Origin: Triatoma infestans
Taxonomy: Eukaryota; Arthropoda; Insecta; Hemiptera; Reduviidae
Reading direction: 5' to 3'
Assembly (NCBI GenBank): GCA_011037195.1
Contig: JAAEAF010002341.1
Coordinates: 62,001-126,000, forward strand
Length of the DNA: 64,000 bases
Below the pieces are notes generated by a model, which saw only the letters and a program-made list of their open reading frames with translations, did no database searches and was not told where the DNA came from. A program made the position numbers and the translations under genes. This document shows, in pieces, positions 1-11,246 of this stretch (position 1 is the stretch's first letter; the number at the start of each line of letters is the position of its first letter).

Positions 1-490
1 GAGTGTGCAGGAATATTTGTTGAAAGTACTGCACACCCAAATTAGCTTATACATTAAATAGCCTCCTTGGATTAGTTGTTACTTATATACTACTTACATA
101 AGTTGATATGTGTCTAATTAAAAAAAATAATAAAATAAAAATGCTTTTGGTTTTGCATAAATATACCGATTTAGTAGGATAAGAGATGGCACAAATAAGA
201 TTCCACACTCCCTCTCGTCGATTAGTTTGATGGTATAAGAGGGGATGTGTGGAAAAAATCGTCTTAATCTAGTGCTTCACCCTACCTTGCTGTGCAAAGT
301 ACTGTTGTGGATGCCAAATAAGATTAACATGTGCCATCCCAGCTCGTGTAGCCACAGATAGAGAGAGAAATAATGTTCAAGGGGCGCTAATGGCCAAGGC
401 AGTCGATGCGCCCAAAAAAAAAAAATAATAATCTAATGAAAAAGTTAAGAGAAAGTAATATGAGTTTAAGATTAAGAAATGTAATTTTTT
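1..490. other. AT-rich non-coding DNA
   Basis: No coding similarity or RNA gene is visible. The stretch contains A-tracts near 411-424 and T-tracts near 485-493. A 69-codon minus-strand reading frame here is low-complexity and overlaps the start of a degenerate repeat, so I do not treat it as a gene. Confidence 0.5.
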
Positions 491-493
491 TTT

Positions 494-978
494 ACTTTCT
501 GTTGCTCCTGGTAAGAGAAAGTATTGTATTTTAATTTGATCAAGGTGACATATTCTCTTCGTATCCATTCCTTCGCCTAGCTCCACTTTGTAATTTTACT
601 TCCCTTGTCGCTTTATTACTGGATCCAAATGTCCACGTATTACTTCCTATTACTCTTGATATTGTGGAAGTATTGTGCTCTGTCAAGTTTTCCAATTTCT
701 TGAGTTTTCACTGAAAATACATGTTTAGAGGTCCCCTGAGTATGAAAAATAATGTTTTTAGCGGATAGTCTGTGCGCGTTTGTTCTGTGAACAAAATATC
801 ACAGAAATGAAAACTCTCGGAAGCTCATAATTGATTGTCCCTCTAAATATGGCATTTTAGAATAAAATCCATCAACCGGAAATCATAACTTCATAGACTA
901 CTTTTTCAGTGCTTTGCAATTTTCTTGAAAACGGCTCCAACGATTTTCTTTAAGATTCGTATACACTCACATAGAATT
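494..978 (+). repeat. Degenerate copy of the ACTTTC terminal-inverted-repeat family
   Basis: The left terminus (ACTTTCTGTTGCTCC, then GGTAAGAGAAAGTATTGTA) and the internal landmarks GAGGTCCCCTGAGT, GTTTTTAGCGGATAGTCTG, CAACCGGAA and GGCTCCAACGATTTTCTTTAA follow the order seen in better copies (22598-23600, 40444-41435). It is heavily diverged and ends after the first internal unit begins. Non-coding. Confidence 0.7.
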
Positions 979-983
979 AGAAT

Positions 984-1066
984 TAGAATGACACAAGGGT
1001 GGATTCAAACCCAGGTACTGCACAGCCTATCCGTTGAGGCTTATTATACCAACCCCTCAATACCTA
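984..1066 (-). repeat. tRNA-like SINE head (relic)
   Basis: On the minus strand a TTGGTATAATAAGC stretch resembles a tRNA A box and GGGTTTGAATCC resembles a B box, at roughly tRNA spacing. No acceptor stem closes, so this is a SINE fragment rather than a tRNA gene. It abuts the 3' side of the minus-strand LINE at 1068-2600. Confidence 0.4.
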
Positions 1067-1067
1067 G

Positions 1068-2600
1068 TAGAGGAATCCTCCCCTCTTCATGAGGACCAGA
1101 ACCTTCCCCACCAGTCCTTCTTGCAATACGATTTCCTCCGGTCTCAACGTGTCGAAGATCTCGTACCGCAATCTGCCGATTGCAACGCAATCGAACAACA
1201 GGTGAGAGGCGTCTCCTTCTCCTCCTAACACAATCTACACAATGGCTCTGAATCAACCAATCCCACCTTGTGCATATGTTTCTTGAACCTGCCGTGCCCT
1301 GTAAACAGGCCCTCTTTATCAGATCCGATACCTGCTTAAACCCAGGGTCTCTCTGGTTCTTCTTCTACACTGCTCTGGCATAACCACTTTGCCGTGTTTT
1401 GCTCCAGTACTTAACCTCCAGTGACGATTATGTTTTCTCCGAGTCCATCCTCTCAGAGACGCTCTCGCCATACTTTTGGCTATTCCCAGAACAGGTTCCG
1501 GCCCATAGAAAGGAGTATTCGCTCCATTCCTGGCCAGTTGGACGGCTAGTTCATTACCTTTAATCCCCTTATGTCCCGGCACCCATACCAGCCGCACTTT
1601 GTTGTGCCGGGACAACGTCACCAGGGAGTCTCTACACTCCCTGACTAGGGAAGAAGTGATTCTAGATGCCCCAAGTGCTTTCAGTGCAGCCTGGCTGTCC
1701 GAGAAGATGCATAACTCCCTATTCCTAGAGCCTATACGCAAGGTCTCCTCAGCGCAGATCTTGATTGCATAGACTTCAGCCTGGAATACCGTGGAGTATC
1801 CACCGAGGGGCCTCTCAATGAGTACCTCCGGTTTAACTCCATATATACCGGCTCCAGTTCCGCAGGCCAATTTGGACCCATTCGTAAACCAGGATCCCCC
1901 AGTCCGGCCTCGTTTTTCCTAACTTTTAGCCCATTCCGACCTTGACGTAATGATCACTTGTAAGGGGAGCTCAAAGTGGAATGTTGGACAACCCTCTTTC
2001 CCAACCATCTTAAAGATAGGGCCAGGGTCAACCTTCTGTGTTATGTCCAAATGCTTGGCCAGGGAGCTCCTCTGCTTCCACTGGCCATTGTTCATTAGTC
2101 TATATCCACTGGCCCTCGCCTCAGCGGAGGTAACCCCAGCATTATACTTCCAATGCTGCCGTAGGGGCACTACAAAATGCCCCCGAAATCAACAGGCACG
2201 CCAACCTTTGAACCCCTAATAGGTTCTTTCTCGCGACCTGCTGTTCCGTTTTTGGCCACCACACCACTGCCCCATAAGTGAGGATAGGTATGATGGTCCG
2301 CATATAGAGCCAGTGGACCATTTTGGGGGAGAGACCTCATGTTTTCCCCCAGGCTCTAGTAACTCCACAGAGAGACTTCTTTGCCTTATGTGCAACATGC
2401 TCTAGATGCGCTTTCCAGGTGAGTCTGGACTCCAAAATGATCCCCAGGTATTTCACCTAACCAGACACAAGTAGTGTTCTTCCAAAGACGTTCAATGTGG
2501 TAAAACATTCCACATTCCTTCTTCTGGTAAATACAACCAGAGTGGTCTTAGGGGGGTTGACCATCTGTCCACCCCTCTGCACCACCCTATATCTATATAA
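1068..2600 (-). pseudogene. I/R1-type LINE fragment: RT thumb, RNase H, zinc knuckle
   Basis: Non-LTR retrotransposon ORF2 relic, read right to left. 2600-2250 encodes the end of reverse transcriptase and thumb (motifs like YLGIILESRLTWKAH and LTYGAVVWW). 2170-1919 is the connector ending near FELPLQVIITSRSEW. 1870-1319 is an open RNase H domain with FQAEVYAI, IFSDSQAALKAL and WVPGHKGIKGNELA. 1318-1150 carries the C-terminal LTGHGRFKKHMHKVGL and a Cys-rich knuckle, after frame changes. It is 5'-truncated, losing the endonuclease and most of RT, and carries several frameshifts and stops. RNase H with this C-terminal knuckle is typical of the I, R1 and LOA clades; I cannot choose between them. 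Retrotransposition would have needed proteins from an intact copy. Confidence 0.85.
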
Positions 2601-2977
2601 TAGTAATATTATTAGATTCCAGTTTTTGAAGAAAACTGATTGACCGGAAGTTCCACTTTACAGAACAGATTTTTGGGTTTTTTGGGAGGAATTTTCTCGA
2701 AAACGATTATAATTATTTTCTTTCAACATGGAATAGTTAACTGAACGTATATGAAGCTATCAATTTTATTTGAAATTCAAATCTGCGTAATTTTTCGCTC
2801 TTCACTTCCCTACTTGCATGGGTTGATAGGTAGGTACTTGTCCCTGCTCCACCTCTACATTTATGCTAGGACACATGAGCCAAATTTGAAGTTTAGAGAA
2901 CATTTGCCATTTTATACATGTACAATGTCTAACAGAGGTAAGAAAAACTTCTGTGAGGGTTTTACACCAGATATTTT
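2601..2977 (+). repeat. Diverged subfamily of ACTTTC repeat, 3' half
   Basis: Shares CCGGAAGTTCCACTTTACAG, AATTTTCTCGAAAACG and CATGGAATAGTTAACTGAACG with 44555-44990, and ends near TTTTACACCAGATATTTT, which resembles the 3' terminus of the main family. The segment after about 2760 does not match the standard second unit, so this is a distinct subfamily. A 123-codon frame across this region is repeat sequence and not a gene. Confidence 0.55.
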
Positions 2978-3041
2978 ACTTTCTCTTATTCCTGGTAAGA
3001 GGAAGTATTGTAATCGTGCCAAATTTTCGATATCAAGCTTT
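2978..3041 (+). repeat. Isolated 5' terminus of ACTTTC repeat
   Basis: The 5' hairpin (ACTTTCTCTTATTCCTGG followed by TAAGAGGAAGTATTGTAATC) and about 35 further bases are present. It then joins directly, at GCTTT/GAAACACTC, to the 3' end of a copy in reverse orientation. This looks like a deletion or recombination junction between two repeat copies. Confidence 0.7.
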
Positions 3042-3696
3042 GAAACACTCACACAATTTTCTCTTACTCCTGTTCTCAAAATTATAATTGACAAATGTTA
3101 TAAGTTTGTGTACCAAATATAACGAAATTCGTTGAAAACTAGAAAAACAGGTCAATAAAAGCGCACTTCCGGCTTACTAATTTTCTTAAAACTTGAAATT
3201 TTGGCCAACTATTTATTTCTAATTAATTTTGTTTGGATGATAGAATTCCATGATCAACTATGATACCACTTTAGAGGAAGCTGTAACCCCGCCCCTCCCC
3301 TAAAAGTGCCCTTAAACGAATTTTCCCAGAGAAATGTTTTAAATAAAAGATGTAGATCATTGCATGCTTAGTTTATATAAGAAGTTTCAAGAAAATCGTC
3401 GGAGCCATTTTGGAGAAAATCGTGAAAAAGTGAAAAGATCATTTAGTAAAGTGTTAAAACAAACTCACTTCCGGTCATCCGATCTTTTTCAAACTCGGAA
3501 TTTCAACAACATATTTAATTCTAGTTAACATTATTTAGATGATAGAATTGTCAAATAAACTGAAATAGCACTTTAGATGAAAACCTAACCACACCCCTCC
3601 CCAAGAAGTGCCCTTAAATGAATTTTCCCGGAGAAATGTTTCAAATAAAAGTTGTAGCTGTTAGTATGTGTAGTTGATATACGAAACGAAAAAACG
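3041..3696 (-). repeat. ACTTTC repeat, reverse copy (arm of an inverted pair)
   Basis: Read on the minus strand it contains unit 2 and most of unit 1 of the family. Landmarks are the reverse complements of CCGGAAGTGCG, GGCTCCGACGATTTTCTT, CATTTAAGGGCACTTTT and the G-rich GGGGAGGGG box. It runs head to head into a forward copy at 3697, making a foldback of about 1.3 kb. Non-coding. Confidence 0.8.
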
Positions 3697-4330
3697 AAAT
3701 ATGAAAACTAAAAATCATGGAAAGCTAAAACATCATATTCCGTTTAGGTATCACCATGGGATCCGACAGTAAGTAATCTGTCAAATTCCTCAACCGGAAG
3801 TACCGCTTTACTGGTATGTTTTTTTTTTTTTTTACTTTTTTGCGATTTCACAAAAATGGCTCCGACGGTTTTCTTCAAACTTTGTTACAACAACTAAACA
3901 TACAAAAATCGACAACTTTTATTTAAAACAATTTCTCTGGGAAAATTCATTTAAGGGCACTTTTGGGGGAAGGGAGGGGGTTAGGTTTTCCTCTAAATTG
4001 CTCTTTCATTTTACTATCCAATACTGTCGTCTAAATAATATTAATTACAATTAAATGTGTTGTTGAAATTCCGTGTTTTTCAGTTTTCTAATATTTTCTC
4101 GAAATCGGCTTTAGCGATTTTCTTTAAACTAGGTGTATGAACTACACATATATAAAGAGGTACATCTTGAAACATTTCTTCGCCTAATTTATTTAAGAGG
4201 GCTTTTTGGGGAGGAGTGGGGTTATGTTTTCCTCTAAAGTGTTATCATAGTTGATTATACAATTCTACCATCCAAACAAAATTAATTAGAAATAAATAGA
4301 TTGCAAAAATTCCGACACTCTTTTAAAGTT
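3697..4330 (+). repeat. ACTTTC repeat, forward copy (second arm)
   Basis: Carries the 5' module end (GATATTCCGTTTAGGTATCACC-like), CAACCGGAAGTACC, and two GGCTCC/GGCTTT units with the G-rich box. It lacks both true termini. Together with 3041-3696 it forms a large imperfect palindrome. Confidence 0.8.
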
Positions 4331-6690
4331 CTACATTTCTTATCAAAGCGCCTTATTAGTTGTTCTTCTGGCTTGTCCTCGATTTCTCCATTGAACATGA
4401 GTGGAAGAAAAATGAACTACTGACGGTTTACAAAAATGCTGCGTCTGCTTGTATTGTATTAAAATTTTTACCTGCTTCGCATTGATGTTTTTTCATTTGT
4501 CACAGAGCGTATAATCCTTCCTTCAGTATTGCTCTGCTTGGCCGCAGTTAATTTTGGCGTATGCCGCAAAGTGGCTGAGAATTCCTTGCACTCATGGGAT
4601 GTGAACAGTGATCGATTTTATCGGAAACGCATATATGTGGGTAACCGAATTGAGCAAATAAACTCTTCCTTTGGGTTTTTTACTGTCCAAGAAGTAGTTA
4701 TAGCTGTAGGGTAACATCTCTAATCGTGTAGAAAAACCAGGAAGGTTACCAGGAACCAGGAATTGTACTTTAAACAGTAGGTAAGTTACACAACATTGTG
4801 AAATTAGACGAAATAATGATTTTTTATATACGTACATTGAATTTAATTATTACTTTTATTATCATATTACTAATTATTAATTATATGGGAAAAATATATT
4901 CTCTACGTTTTGTAAAAACCGATAAAATAGTTTGTTGATTAAATACACTATTTACGTTCATTATAGTGTGGTACTTATTCATACATAATTAAAACCATTG
5001 AAACGAATATTATTTTAAAAATGTCTTTTTTTTTTTAGTTGTAACACTTTAAAAGATACTGGGGCTATTTATGGTAGTAGCTATTAGTAAACCCCCTAGT
5101 GAACTACCCTTAAAACAAAGACCCTCTCTTTAGGAGACCAAAAAAATGTGGTCTGATTTTGTGTTTATTCATTTAACCATACCACACTTGGCTTGTTAAC
5201 CATAGTTGGCTTGTTTTTACCAGCTATTTAGATAATGGTTAACTAATTGTTGTTAATTCTCTTATTATTCTAAAAAGAAATAAGGGATTTATTTGGTGTT
5301 CAATTACATCACTCATAACAAATGGGTAATTTTTTACTTTTTTTATACTGTAATTAAAAATGGACAGTCTGAATTCGAGGAGTTTTTGAATTTTATAAAA
5401 CTACTTTAAAATACTCACATGACTTTCACGTACTGCAAATGACATAGTTATTATTAACATATTAACTTCAAACTTGGAAGTTTTACTAATAATACTAATT
5501 TACTATCTTATAATAAATAACTATTTAATATTTACAATATTACATATTGAGTTCAATCTAGGACAAACTAAAAACGACACTAGAGAGGACCATGATCTCC
5601 CAGCTACCCCTCCCCCCCAGAAACCCCCTAAAATCTACCTACTCAGAAAAATGTTTTAAACAAAAGTGATAGGACTATAAGTGTACAGTTAATATATGAA
5701 AAAAACTCGGAATCTTTATCGACAAAAATCTATATTAATTATTATTAATATTAATTATAAAAATACTATATTAAATTGTAGGACCTAGAAAAAAACCTAT
5801 CAAAAAAAAAAAAAAAAAACTGTACGGTATTTATTATAAATTTAAATTTGCCGCTAACAGCGAACAAAATAATGATTTTATTTCGAAGGCGGATTGTACA
5901 AATCTATTAGGCTGTGCCGTAATTGTAGAGAGGGGATAACTTATGCATTTTCTATCTCTCTCTCTCTGTAAGTTGCCATGTATGACTCGTTTGAGTAAGT
6001 CTCAATGTAATACTCGTACGATTGATTCATGCCAGTTCGGTTGCCCTTAATTGTGAAAATCCAAGTACTACACAATGGAGTATTGTCTCTACGCTGGTTA
6101 TCTTGTTGATTAAGCGGCTCCGGTTCATCCGACCTACAAGGGCTTATTGTGCAATCACATGGTTGTTACTTCCGGTTGAGTTTCCTGCCGTGCAGCTTCT
6201 GGGAGCCCATTTAATTATTATCTACGAATCATCAGCCAAGTAGCAGTGTATGGGTGAAGACTCAAGAGTTCGAGACACATAAGAATTATTTGCCTATTCC
6301 TATTTTTCCTCTCCCCTTTTCTCCGATATGGGCTAAGAATGCATGGGTCTTCCAACACTGGCAACCAGGGATTCTACGTTTCAAGTTAAGCGCCATTCCT
6401 TGGGCTTATTGAAAGTGATAGTAAATATTTTTGACTCAATTTATATTTTTAATTTTTGCTGTTTTTATTCAACTAAAACCGTTCCGGTGTCTAATTTTTG
6501 ACTTCCATTTTTGGAGCTATTTCTTGAGAAGTTTGCACACAAAAAGTGAAAAATCCATTCAGTAATATGGTATATTTACGGTTTGATTGATTCCGGCCGA
6601 AACCTTATTGTCGGGTCCTCTGGTAGAAATTAAATGAAATGTCAAGTGTGTACTTTCTGCGATTTTGGGGGAAGGGGGTTATGCTGAGCA
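4331..6690. other. AT-rich non-coding DNA, no gene recognised
   Basis: Mostly A/T-rich with homopolymer runs (T run near 5025-5035, A run near 5802-5819) and a CT tract near 5957-5970. A 61-codon plus frame at 4529-4714 follows a TTTGTCACAG acceptor-like string and has fairly even amino acid use, but matches nothing I know. Another 73-codon frame at 6022-6243 is equally unsupported. No tRNA, SINE or TIR element is visible. Confidence 0.45.
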
Positions 6691-6693
6691 ATT

Positions 6694-6900
6694 GCAGAAG
6701 GGCGGGTGTTGGTGTAGTGGTTATGAGAATGGACTTGTACTAGGAGGTGCTCAGTTCGAGTCCCACGTATACTGCTAAATTTAATTTAGTTTATAAAAGT
6801 GTTGCAAAAGTATATGCTTTCGCCCACATCCTGGCACCTAATTTGGTAGTTGGACATTAAACCCGCCTGAAAAATTAGTCGTTACTTTACTTATAGACCA
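6694..6900 (+). repeat. SINE-2 copy (tRNA-headed)
   Basis: The head GGGCGGGTGTTGGTGTAGTGGTTATGA (listed in two parts: A-box-like GGTGTAGTGGTTATGA, B-box-like AGTTCGAGTCCC) is followed by a body with GCACCTAATTTGGTAGTTGGAC and a tail ending TCGTTACTTTACTT. The same order recurs at 9829-10020. Internal pol III promoter boxes plus a non-tRNA body are the hallmark of a SINE, a short element mobilised by LINE proteins. No coding capacity. Confidence 0.8.
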
Positions 6901-7191
6901 GTATAGGTCTATAAGTAATATCGTACGCCCAGATAGGTTTAATGTGCATATATATAAATAAGTTTCTTTGTTGTCCAGAGAGAAATTAGAGATACTGTTT
7001 AGTAGCCTTTTAAGTTGGAGAAAAGAGTCTGTTAAGTTCTGTCTGGAGAGCCTCTGGAAGTCTCTGTATGAGGATTCTAGTATAGTCTTTGATCAATGTA
7101 AATTGCAAGACGTTAACTAACAGTAAACAAACTGTAGTAGACTGGCGGAGCAGTAATGCGACGAAGAGTGAAGTTTGCATTTTGAGATTTG
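6901..7191. other. Unassigned DNA left of the LTR-like repeat
   Basis: No gene recognised. It could be internal sequence of the LTR element whose terminal repeat lies at 7192-7524, but no primer-binding site or polypurine tract is convincing. Overlapping short minus-strand frames at 7010-7337 are not supported as genes. Confidence 0.3.
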
Positions 7192-7524
7192 TGTAATGGG
7201 ATCCGAAGAGCGGAGAAGCACACATTAAATGAATCACAAAGTAATAATTCTCTAGAGAGAGTTCGATTCATATAACTAGAGTGACAACAGAAGAGTTCAG
7301 GATAGAATAATGACCAGGAGAGTTTACAATGGTACATCCAGTCAGCAACCTACTACCTTCTTATTACTCGGCCAGTCTGTTTCTTTATTATTCTTTCGCT
7401 ACCTAACTTGTAAAGTCCTTGCAGTTTGTATGTTCTATTCATTATACAGTGTACAGAATATCATCTAGATCATTTCTCTAAAATCCATTCCCTCTAATTC
7501 TCTCTCCTTCTCACATCCATTATA
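7192..7524 (+). repeat. LTR-like repeat, family 2
   Basis: Begins TGTAATGGGATCCGAAGAGC and ends ACATCCATTATA, and matches 59129-59473 in order: GAGCGGAGAAGCA, GTTCGATTCATATAA, GTCAGCAACCT, TAAAGTCCTTGCAGTTTG, TTCTATTCATTATACAG, TTTCTCTAAAATCCA. The other copy has a 4-bp target duplication; none is clear here. TG start, complementary ends and about 330-bp length suit a solo LTR. Orientation as written is arbitrary. Confidence 0.6.
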
Positions 7525-7921
7525 CTCGTATGTGGTATCATTGAGTTTAATAGCCAAATTTTTCCACCATTTTTCTCTAGAGTTAGAGAAAGTAAAAAAA
7601 AAATAATCTGCTTTTAAACACTCACTCGACTTTTTCTTATTGTAATTATTAGGAATATAATTATTAAACTTCGCGTGTTTTATTAGTTACTTTAATATTA
7701 AACATAAATGTGGGTGTTTGGTAAGTTATTGTTATTATATTAGTTCTTAGGACATAGAAGGTACGTAAATATGATTACATTGTAGGCAAGCAAGACAGTA
7801 CATCTATCCCCAACAAAACTAGAAATGACAGTTTATATTTTTTAAGCAATCTACAAATAATCGAGTTTTCTAGTAGTATGTTTGCCAATTAAATTGACAA
7901 GTCTGTATATGTTTAAAACTA
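7525..7921. other. AT-rich DNA flanking the mariner insertion
   Basis: A short ACTTTC-repeat scrap (GAGTTAGAGAAAGT then CACTCACTCGAC) lies near 7578-7635. The rest is non-coding. Bases 7920-7921 (TA) are the left target duplication of the mariner that follows. Confidence 0.4.
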
Positions 7922-8868
7922 TTGGGGTGAGTCATAAAAAATGACCGTTGTTGTTTTATGCTCTACAGAAAAAAAAATAGCGTTTATATTTTGTTGAACT
8001 TTGTCATATTCTTATTTTGCATAAACAAATAGAGAATAAATTTATAAACAATGTTACTCTGGATCGCTTTTAGTTTTGTCGTAGCATTTTTTTTTTTATT
8101 TAAACAAGATGACGTTAAAATTTGAAATATATAGTAATATTACGCCATTATTGGAAAAGAAAGTTTTCAGCCGCCGAAGCTACTCGTTTAATGCGGAAAT
8201 TTGAAGAGGAGGATGCTCTTTTTGAAAGGACAGTGTGTAGGTAGTTTCAGAAATTTAATACCGGTGACAATTAGTCTTGAGAGGATAGCCGGTTTGAGGC
8301 GAAAATCACCATTCGATGAAGAAGCTCTGCGGGGTTTACTTGGAGGCTGTACCAACCAAAAGTACTCGGGAGTTGGCAGCAGAACTCGAAGTATTGATTC
8401 GGAACTTTGTAGCGAGCAGTTAGAAAGAATGTACGATGTTTTGGCCCAGCGTTGCCCAGGGTTAGTTAACAGAAATAAAGTTTTGTTTCAACAAGATAAC
8501 GCTCGACCACACATTTCTCGTTACACCAAACAAAAAATTCCAGAATTACAAGGGATTGAGCTTCTCCCCCAGCCTGCTTATAGTCCTTACCTACCACCTT
8601 CCGATTACCCTATCACTGGCGCACTATCTTCAAGGAAAAACCTTTAATTCTCTGGACCAGGCTCAAAATGGAGTTGTGGAATTCTTCCCAAAACCCAAAG
8701 AGTGATATTGCGAAGGAATTCGGCAGCTAGTCTCAAGATGGAAACAAACCATAGAACACAACGGTGTATATACTTTGAATATTAAAATAAATTGTTAAAT
8801 AAAATAAAATTATTGTTTTTAAATTTGCAAGAAGAACGGTCATTTTTTTTTATTATGACTCACCCATA
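7922..8868 (+). mobile_element. Mariner-family element, internally deleted
   Basis: The terminal inverted repeats pair TTGGGGTGAGTCATAA (7922 onward) with the complement of TTATGACTCACCCATA (ending 8868); both are extended by an AATGACCGTT / AACGGTCATT match. TA duplications sit at 7920-7921 and 8869-8870, the target choice of Tc1/mariner elements. At 947 bp it is shorter than the usual 1.2-1.4 kb, and the missing part falls inside the transposase gene. It could only move with transposase from elsewhere. Confidence 0.85.
8109..8800 (+). pseudogene. Mariner transposase relic
   Basis: From the ATG at 8109 a helix-turn-helix-like N-terminus is readable (ATRLMRKFEEEDALFE), then frame changes follow. 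The open stretch 8201-8647 contains LVNRNKVLFQQDNARPHI with the second catalytic Asp, and YSPYLPPSDYP with the third. The first catalytic Asp region (normally TGDE[TS]W) is missing, and the usual YSPDLAPSD motif is altered. About 35 residues separate the two remaining Asp, against 34 in canonical mariners. It is therefore inactive: a DDE/D cut-and-paste enzyme lacking part of its catalytic core. Confidence 0.85.
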
Positions 8869-8870
8869 TA

Positions 8871-9689
8871 GAATGTGAGTTTAAAGAAAATAGTTTAGGA
8901 AATATATTGTGAAAAACTGAAAAAATAGAAAAATCCACAATTATAGTGACTGATTTTAATCCAAACATTTTTTTTTTGTTCATTTTGGATTCATGATAGC
9001 ATCTAATAAAGGGTATATAAAATTTGAGCTTCTGGTGATTTTTCATTTTTTGAAATATTTTGTTCACCGACACACATACACACTGACAGAATCGCTAATC
9101 CTTTAAAAGACTCTGGAAGATCTCGAAACCGGTTTTTTTTTTTTCGTGAAAACTCAATCTTAAACACAGGTATATCGCACTATTTTTCTTATAGCAATGG
9201 GAATATGTAATAACATATTGTTTTAGAAGATTATTAGTGTATTGAATAACACATGATTAGATTTGTATAATCTTTAACTTATTGGGGTGCATTAGTTAAA
9301 GACCGTGTAGGTGTTGAAGATTATTGAGGTAAAATAAAATCAAGACGACAACTCATCCTTACTGTTTAAGTAATTTGATATTTTTCCAAAATATTTAAAT
9401 TATATGCAAATCATATAACAATATTTCTGTTAGCTTTTCATAATAATTATGAGGACATAATTATCATAAGATCGTCCTTATAGGCAGAACATTTTCAGAG
9501 AAAATATGAGGTAGGGGCGGCAATTAATATTTTTTCAAGTCCTTAAGAAGTTAGAAAAAATAAATAATCAACTGTGTAAATCACAATGGATAGATTTGCC
9601 CATAAGATATAAAAGAATTTATGATATTTTATTAAAATTGTTATAACAGTTTGATAATTATGTAAATTTGCCACTGAATAATGTATATT
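8871..9689. other. AT-rich non-coding DNA
   Basis: No gene, SINE or element boundary recognised. The 77-codon minus frame at 8840-9073 overlaps the mariner terminal repeat and is low-complexity. A long 140-codon minus frame at 9543-9965 runs through both a repeat scrap and a SINE, so it is fortuitous. Confidence 0.45.
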
Positions 9690-10165
9690 TTTACATTTTC
9701 TTATTGATGGTAAAAGAATGGTATTGCGATCGTGTGAAAATATTTGATATTGAATATTCATCAAAAACATATATTTTGAGGACCTCTGAGTAAGAAAAAA
9801 TGTTTTTAGCGAATGGTTTTTATATATATTAAGGGCGGGTGTAGTGGTTATGATCATGGACTTGTAAGTGGGAGATCGCCAGTTCGAGTCCCGTGTATAA
9901 CTGCTAAATTTTATATTCGTTTGAAAAATGTTAATAATAAAGTAGGTGTTTCTATCCCCGTCCACGACACCTAATTTGGTAGTTGGACGAAATATCGTCT
10001 GAAAAAATAGGCTTTACTTTACTCTCTCCTCCCCCTTTCTCTCTCTCACTCTCTCTCTCTCTATATATATATCTCTTTCTCTGACACGATGGCTTTGGTC
10101 AAAATCGATCAACCGGAATTGCAATTTTATTGAATTTTTTTTTTAATATCTCGGCTTTGAGTGCC
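9690..10165 (+). repeat. Degenerate ACTTTC repeat split by a SINE-2 insertion
   Basis: 9690-9826 has the 5' module landmarks (ATTTTCTTATTGATGGTAA, GAATGGTATTGCGATCGTG, TTTTGAGGACCTCTGAGT, TGTTTTTAGCGAATGG). After the SINE at 9829-10020 the sequence resumes with a CT/TA microsatellite (10022-10080), then CAACCGGAATTGCAATTTTATTG. The microsatellite sits where the GT-repeat lies in younger copies. Confidence 0.6.
9829..10020 (+). repeat. SINE-2 copy (tRNA-headed), nested
   Basis: Begins GGGCGGGTGTAGTGGTTATGA with B-box-like AGTTCGAGTCCC at about 9880-9893. The body shares GACACCTAATTTGGTAGTTGG and ends in GCTTTACTTTACTC, the same plan as 6694-6900. The GT-rich A box and T-arm-like B box are tRNA-derived pol III promoter elements. 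It is inserted in an older ACTTTC-repeat copy, which orders the two events. Confidence 0.8.
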
Positions 10166-10927
10166 GCTTGCAGATTGTTGCCTGATTGCTTCTTGAATTT
10201 GATTTCGGATTATAAGCTCTCAAATTCCTAAGCATTAATACAAGTTAGTTTTTCTAATTTCCTTTGGTGGGACTCTAAACAGGGCTGTTTGATACTTCAA
10301 AGTAGTAAGGGAGGATATTGTAATATGTCCGTCCATATCTTAAGGTGAATGTAACGAAGTTCCTAAGAGAGACGATCGTAGCGCCCATGTAGCTAGTATC
10401 AGAAACATGTATTTTCAAACATCGCTTGTTGTGGAATGAATTTCATCAACAACTGTTTATTAATTATTATTTGATCGTTTATTTTAATATTATATCTCTT
10501 TACTATGTCTCGCTAAGCCTCTTAAATTGCCAATGTCTTCATGAATATTAGTTCAAAGAAAATGATTTAAAATTCAATTATGAGCAAATTGTTGTCCAAT
10601 TTAACTAACATGTTTATTCTAAACTCCAAGTTTTAAGGACTTATTTTAAGTTAATAACCCCTCATACTTGCACTTTTCAGTAAACGTATGGCAATCATTT
10701 AGATTAATATTTAGGAAAGACTGACACTAATGACCATAAGTTACTTAAATTTCCGTTCAGCTGCTTGCAAGGGGGAAATAAACAAAATTAGTGCCGTAGA
10801 AAATAGACAATATTTTTCTCATTTTATTTATTTTTTTGCTTTTCCAAAGCTTTGAGGGAATATAAATAACTCATTTACAGGCAATTAAGTAAAGTATACA
10901 AAACTTTTATTTATTTAAATATTTAGA
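10166..10927. other. AT-rich non-coding DNA
   Basis: No coding similarity, SINE head or element terminus recognised between the repeat relic and the SINE-1 copy. Confidence 0.45.
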
Positions 10928-11246
10928 TTAGATTGTTGTAGGGGATTATTGCGCTGCGTCCTGAAAGATCTATTATTATATTGTGCCCCCGGAGCCTTCT
11001 CCAATGCACAACCGGCCTCCAAGCAGCAATCTCTAGCTACAGACAGCACTGCCCATCACCGTACAGTGAGTTGTAGAGGCTCCTAGGAAGAAAAAATCTA
11101 AGGGCAGCATGCTGGATTCGAAGCCGGGAACTTCGCGTTGCTAGTCCAGCGCGCTACCACTAAGCTAATCCCTTCCTTCCTTGGCTCCCTTTCTTCCTTG
11201 GCTTTCGCCAGTTAACTAGGGACGGAGACTCTAGTTTGTGCAGATT
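10928..11246 (-). repeat. SINE-1 copy, long form, reverse
   Basis: Reverse complement shows the tRNA-like head (GGGATTAGCTTAGTGGTAGC; B box near GGTTCGAATCC, here mutated), then CCTTAGATTTTTTCTTCCTA, a GGAGCCTCTACAACTCACT body and the AATAATCCCCTACAACAATC tail. Upstream of the head is the GAGTCTCCGTCCCTAGTTAA leader also found at 11632-12066 and 28083-28392. It lies in opposite orientation to the copy at 11632-12066, 386 bp away. Confidence 0.8.

Noticed and set aside
2751..3122. 123-codon plus-strand open frame
   Set aside because: Spans two joined repeat copies and reads through their termini; no coding similarity.
9543..9965. 140-codon minus-strand open frame
   Set aside because: It runs through an ACTTTC-repeat relic and a SINE-2 insertion, which are of separate origin; composition is AT-driven.
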